Source: an uncultured Maribacter sp. (GTDB lineage Bacteria; Bacteroidota; Bacteroidia; Flavobacteriales; Flavobacteriaceae). Taken from it: DNA of 64,000 nt. The number at the start of each line of letters is the position of its first letter. Position 1 is the stretch's first letter. This document shows positions 61,113 to 64,000 of the stretch, piece after piece. The DNA lies in the NCBI RefSeq assembly GCF_947500985.1, contig NZ_CANMTX010000007.1:62001-126000 (forward strand), written 5' to 3'. The notes under the pieces were generated by a model. That model saw only the letters and a program-made list of their open reading frames with translations, ran no database searches and was not told the DNA's origin. A program made the position numbers and the translations under genes.

Positions 61113-61848
61113 ATTTGAAAAACATATTAAATCCAAGTTGCAAGAGCGAGAGATTAATCCCTCAGAAAATGCTTGGTCAAAAATATCATCAAAGTTAAAT
61201 AATGATGATACAAAAAAGAAACCAGTGTATTTGTGGTTGGGCGTTGCGGCTAGTATTGTAGTGTTGTTAGGTGTTGCTTTATTTTATTTTAATAGTGCTA
61301 ATGAGTTAAACGAATCACCAATAGAATTGGTAGATGTAGAAGACAAAAATAAGGTTGAAGATGTAATCACTAAAGACCCAGCTCAGCTTGAAGAAGAACA
61401 CGTAGTTGTTCTGCAAACAGAAACAAAACCGAAGAGTATAGCTTTAGAAGAGGTAGAAATTGAAGTACCTAAGGCAAAAGAGAATATCATTTTAGATGAT
61501 GCTATTGAAGTAGCAGTTGTAGAGAAAGTATCTGTAGACGAATTTAATTTTAGATTAAAAGTATCAGATGAAATCATTAATTCTAAAATAGCGGATATTG
61601 TGGCACAAGTAGATATATTAGAGCAAAGTAGCGCAGTTACTGATGCCGAAGTAGATTCGTTGTTGAAACGCGCACAAGATGAAATTTTAAGAGAACGAAT
61701 ATTTAGTACAGATAATACTGTCGATGCAATGGCTTTGTTGACAGAGGTTGAAGAAGAACTTGATCAATCTTTCCGAGACCAAATTTTTAATTCTTTAAAA
61801 GCCGGTTTTATAAAAGTGCGAACTGCAGTGGCAGACCGCAATAATTAA
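61099..61848 (+). CDS. Putative anti-sigma factor, single membrane helix
   Basis: 249 residues: a ~45-residue cytoplasmic N-terminus (FEKHIKSKLQEREINPSENAWSKI cut at the conserved NAW), one helix at about 44-66 (YLWLGVAASIVVLLGVALFYF), and a long, very acidic periplasmic part with predicted helices. The NAWxKI pattern and size fit the flavobacterial anti-sigma-like proteins next to ECF factors, but no ASD/zinc-anti-sigma motif is visible. Role inferred from its 14-bp overlap with the sigma gene. Confidence 0.72.
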   Translation: METDKFEKHIKSKLQEREINPSENAWSKISSKLNNDDTKKKPVYLWLGVAASIVVLLGVALFYFNSANELNESPIELVDVEDKNKVEDVITKDPAQLEEEHVVVLQTETKPKSIALEEVEIEVPKAKENIILDDAIEVAVVEKVSVDEFNFRLKVSDEIINSKIADIVAQVDILEQSSAVTDAEVDSLLKRAQDEILRERIFSTDNTVDAMALLTEVEEELDQSFRDQIFNSLKAGFIKVRTAVADRNN

Positions 61849-61936
61849 TCGAACACAAATAGTTTTATTCTACACCTCTATAAAATGCTATAGGGACAGG
61901 GAGCGGAGTTTTATTCATCAAAAAATCAAAATCGAA

Positions 61937-63010
61937 ATGAGAACAATTACAATGTATTTAATAGTGGTGTTGACACTTTTTATGGTGCAATATTCAGCAG
62001 CACAAGAAGATTATCAAAAGAAAATTGAAACTTTAAAAGAACAAAAAGCTAAAATTACCCAGCAAGAAAAGGAAGCTTTAAAATACGAAGTTGAAAACAT
62101 TAATGAACGACTCCAAAACGGAAGTATAACGGTTGACGAAGCAAATTCAAAAAAACAAGAGGCGGCTGAAAAAAGGGCTTTGAATATTGAAAATAGAATT
62201 TCAATCATAGAGAATCAAATTAATCTTTTAGAACGTAATGAAGGTAAAACACTAGTTTTAATTGAGTTTGATACGATTTCAGATAAAGGTCTTCGTTTGG
62301 GTGTAGATATTAACGGAAAACCTGCGGTATTTTTCAAATCTAAGAATTGGAAAAGTGAAATACGATATGACAGAAGAACGTATTCGGATTTTGTAATGGC
62401 CGTAGGTCTTAATAACGCAATTGTAGAAGGTCAATCTCTTAACGATTCACCTTACAAGATAGGTGGTAGTAGATTTTTTGAAATGGGATGGCAATGGCGA
62501 ACTAGGGTGTTTAAAAACACCAATTTTCTTAGATTTAATTACGGATTTTCATTTCAGTTTAACGGATTAAAACCTAAGGATAATCAGTATTTAGTTTCGC
62601 TAGAGAATGGACAGTCTGAACTTCAAGAGTTTGAATATGAGTTAAATAAATCTAAGTTTAGAATGGATAACCTGGTTTTTCCTATTCATTTTGAATTTGG
62701 ACCTTCCAAGCTAAAAACCACAGAGAAGACAATTCGCTACTCATTAAAAGATCAATTTAGGTTGGGTCTTGGAGGGTACGGTGGGTTTAATTTGGGTACA
62801 CGTCAAAAATTAAAATATAGTCTTGATGGTGATAATGTAAAAGATAAGTTGAAGCGAAGCTATAATACGAATGACCTCATTTATGGTTTAAGTGCTTATG
62901 CAGGTGTAGATGGTGTTTTACTGTATGTGAAATATGATTTAAACCCAATATTTAAAGATGCCGTTGTAGAGCAGCACAACATTTCACTAGGTCTCCGTTT
63001 CGACCTTTAA
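61937..63010 (+). CDS. Putative outer-membrane barrel protein with N-terminal coiled coil
   Basis: 357 residues with a signal peptide (cleavage near SAAQ), a charged coiled coil (about 23-115, rich in Glu/Lys/Gln, KIETLKEQKAKITQQEKEAL) and a beta-strand-rich C-terminal part (about 130-357) that ends in HNISLGLRFDL, an outer-membrane-type final strand with aromatic C-terminal region. It is the third gene of the ECF sigma set, 88 bp downstream. No named family is recognised; it may be the sensor or target of the sigma system. Confidence 0.75.
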   Translation: MRTITMYLIVVLTLFMVQYSAAQEDYQKKIETLKEQKAKITQQEKEALKYEVENINERLQNGSITVDEANSKKQEAAEKRALNIENRISIIENQINLLERNEGKTLVLIEFDTISDKGLRLGVDINGKPAVFFKSKNWKSEIRYDRRTYSDFVMAVGLNNAIVEGQSLNDSPYKIGGSRFFEMGWQWRTRVFKNTNFLRFNYGFSFQFNGLKPKDNQYLVSLENGQSELQEFEYELNKSKFRMDNLVFPIHFEFGPSKLKTTEKTIRYSLKDQFRLGLGGYGGFNLGTRQKLKYSLDGDNVKDKLKRSYNTNDLIYGLSAYAGVDGVLLYVKYDLNPIFKDAVVEQHNISLGLRFDL

Positions 63011-63028
63011 TAAAATATTCATCAATCA

Positions 63029-63074
63029 AATTAGCTGTGGTGCCGTGTGTTAAAACCGGTTACTACAGCTAATT
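63029..63074. terminator. Hairpin between convergent genes
   Basis: AATTAGCTGT (63029-63038) pairs with ACAGCTAATT (63065-63074) around a 26-nt loop. No T run follows, so its termination role is uncertain. Confidence 0.5.
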
Positions 63075-63080
63075 ATTTGT

Positions 63081-63320
63081 TTAAGAAAGTTCTCGATTCA
63101 TCTCTTCGGTAAACTCATTCTCATAATAACCACGTTTACATTGACTACATTCTATCGCAGTAGTACTAGAGATTTTAAATAGCTTTATCCAAAAGATATG
63201 AAAATAGTTCTTTTGGGTAATAGCACTTAAAGTTCCGCGTTGCTGGCAATACGAACATGTACTGTTAAAAAGTTTTTTAGTTTCTGGCTTTCCTGATCTA
63301 GTGCCAAAGAATAGAATCAT
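63081..63320 (-). CDS. Small zinc-ribbon protein
   Basis: 79 residues with two cysteine pairs, CSYC and CSQC, about 38 residues apart, forming a likely zinc ribbon, and a hydrophobic middle (NYFHIFWIKLFKISS). The start MILFFGTRSGKPETKK and the end YYENEFTEEMN match a small protein I recall in flavobacteria upstream of dnaG. It is divergent from dnaG. Function unknown; DNA or RNA binding is only a guess. Confidence 0.75.
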   Translation of the reverse strand: MILFFGTRSGKPETKKLFNSTCSYCQQRGTLSAITQKNYFHIFWIKLFKISSTTAIECSQCKRGYYENEFTEEMNRELS

Positions 63321-63389
63321 TATTACTATTTTTGATAGTTCTAATTTACCAAAATTATTTATCTCCTTCAGAGGGATTAAGGTCGAAAT

Positions 63390-64000
63390 ATGATTTCAAA
63401 AATTACCATCGATAAAGTATATGAATCTGCTCGACTAGAAGAGGTTATTGGTGATTTTGTACAGCTAAAAAAATCAGGGTCTAACTTTAAAGGACTTAGC
63501 CCTTTTTCTGATGAGAGGTCGCCAAGTTTTATGGTATCGCCGGTAAAACAGATTTGGAAAGATTTTAGTAGTGGTAAAGGCGGTAATGTGGTAGCTTTTT
63601 TAATGGAGCATGAGCATTTTACCTATCCTGAGGCTATTAAATACTTAGCAAAGAAATATAATATTGAAGTAGAGGAGACTGAGCAATCTAACGAACAAAA
63701 AGAACAGGCCAGTGAGCGCGAAAGCATGTACTTGGTGTCTGAATTTGCCCAAACGCATTTTAAAGAAATGTTGTGGGAATCTGAGTTGGGTAAGGCAATA
63801 GGACTTAGCTATTTTAAAGAACGTGGTTTTACAGATGAAACCATCAAGAAATTTGAGTTAGGGTATTGCCTAGATCAATGGGACGGATTTACAACTGCAG
63901 CACTAGATAAAGGGTATAAACTAGAATACCTTTCAAAAACGGGATTGACCATAGTAAAGGAAGATCCAAATAACCCGAATGGATCACGAAAGTTCGACCG
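63390..64000 (+). CDS. dnaG: DNA primase, N-terminal part (runs off the window)
   Basis: Start of DnaG, the replication primase: MISKITIDKVYESARLEEVIGDFVQLKKSG, cut here after DKVYESARLEEVIGDFVQL, the normal opening, followed by the N-terminal zinc-finger domain and the beginning of the linker to the catalytic core. The zinc ligands are missing: where other primases have CPFHxEKTPSF this one has SPFSDERSPSF, and the later HCFGCGKGG reads KDFSSGKGG. I recall the same loss in other Bacteroidota. The remaining ~450 codons lie beyond base 64000. Identification is secure. Confidence 0.92.
   Translation, partial: MISKITIDKVYESARLEEVIGDFVQLKKSGSNFKGLSPFSDERSPSFMVSPVKQIWKDFSSGKGGNVVAFLMEHEHFTYPEAIKYLAKKYNIEVEETEQSNEQKEQASERESMYLVSEFAQTHFKEMLWESELGKAIGLSYFKERGFTDETIKKFELGYCLDQWDGFTTAALDKGYKLEYLSKTGLTIVKEDPNNPNGSRKFD

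Overview
The window looks like a chromosomal segment of a marine Flavobacteriaceae (Bacteroidota), low in GC, probably near Maribacter, Zobellia or Arenibacter. Signs are the Bacteroidota-type -7 promoter element TAnnTTTG upstream of several genes, AT-rich starts without clear Shine-Dalgarno sequences, a GLPGLI protein next to a TonB-dependent receptor, TonB and OmpA/TSP3 proteins, a formylglycine sulfatase, and flavobacterial gene fusions (MetX-ThrA, DAHP synthase-chorismate mutase, sulfite reductase-HEPN). No tRNA, rRNA, CRISPR array or classical transposase was seen.

Layout. 1-3.8 kb: soluble and membrane pyrophosphatases, then a TonB-like protein. 4.0-7.3 kb: App1-type phosphatase, then a minus-strand block of deoxynucleoside kinase, pabB and pabC. 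7.4-11 kb: GLPGLI protein and outer-membrane receptor. 11-12.6 kb: metK behind a promoter and a SAM-II-class riboswitch candidate. 12.6-13.6 kb: about 1 kb of mostly non-coding DNA with two mini-ORFs and a 21-bp-stem hairpin. 13.6-19.4 kb: a CocE/NonD lipoprotein hydrolase, an AT-rich three-gene minus-strand module (a TIGR04255-like protein plus two unknowns) and a sulfatase. 19.6-25.9 kb: methionine synthesis (SAM-I riboswitch, metY, a trifunctional MetX-aspartokinase-homoserine dehydrogenase, metZ). 25.9-34.6 kb: a lipoprotein, an Rrf2 regulator and the assimilatory sulfate reduction set (DUF2061, cysH, cysD, cysN, sulfite reductase, cobA, ferredoxin-NADP reductase). 34.7-40.3 kb: second SAM-I riboswitch, metH in two pieces with a four-helix-bundle gene between them, then metF. 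40.5-45.5 kb: cell-envelope genes. 45.6-49.8 kb: aromatic amino acid operon (pheA, aminotransferase, tyrA, DAHP synthase-chorismate mutase) behind a Phe/Tyr-rich leader peptide and attenuator. 49.9-53.5 kb: OmpA-like and secreted unknown proteins. 53.6-59 kb: rsgA, dtd, a MazG-like enzyme, aroA, queA, rlmN. 59-64 kb: a repeat-rich spacer, polyprenyl synthase, an ECF sigma operon, a zinc-ribbon protein and the start of dnaG.

The genes from 11 to 40 kb form a sulfur and one-carbon district: sulfate to sulfide (cys genes, siroheme sulfite reductase), aspartate to homoserine to O-acylhomoserine (fusion protein), sulfide capture (metY, metZ), methylation to methionine (metH, metF) and conversion to SAM (metK). 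It shows SAM riboswitches of two unrelated folds and a candidate Rrf2 operator at three sites.

The most interesting signals are: (1) a 465-bp element made of a four-helix-bundle gene between 31-nt inverted heptad repeats, whose precise removal would rejoin metH into one 1224-codon frame; (2) tracts of degenerate 7-nt words in exact register (16 consecutive heptads after rlmN), often starting at the base after a stop codon and in two cases reaching into coding sequence; (3) a complete attenuation leader for pheA; (4) the AT-rich three-gene module, whose function I cannot name.
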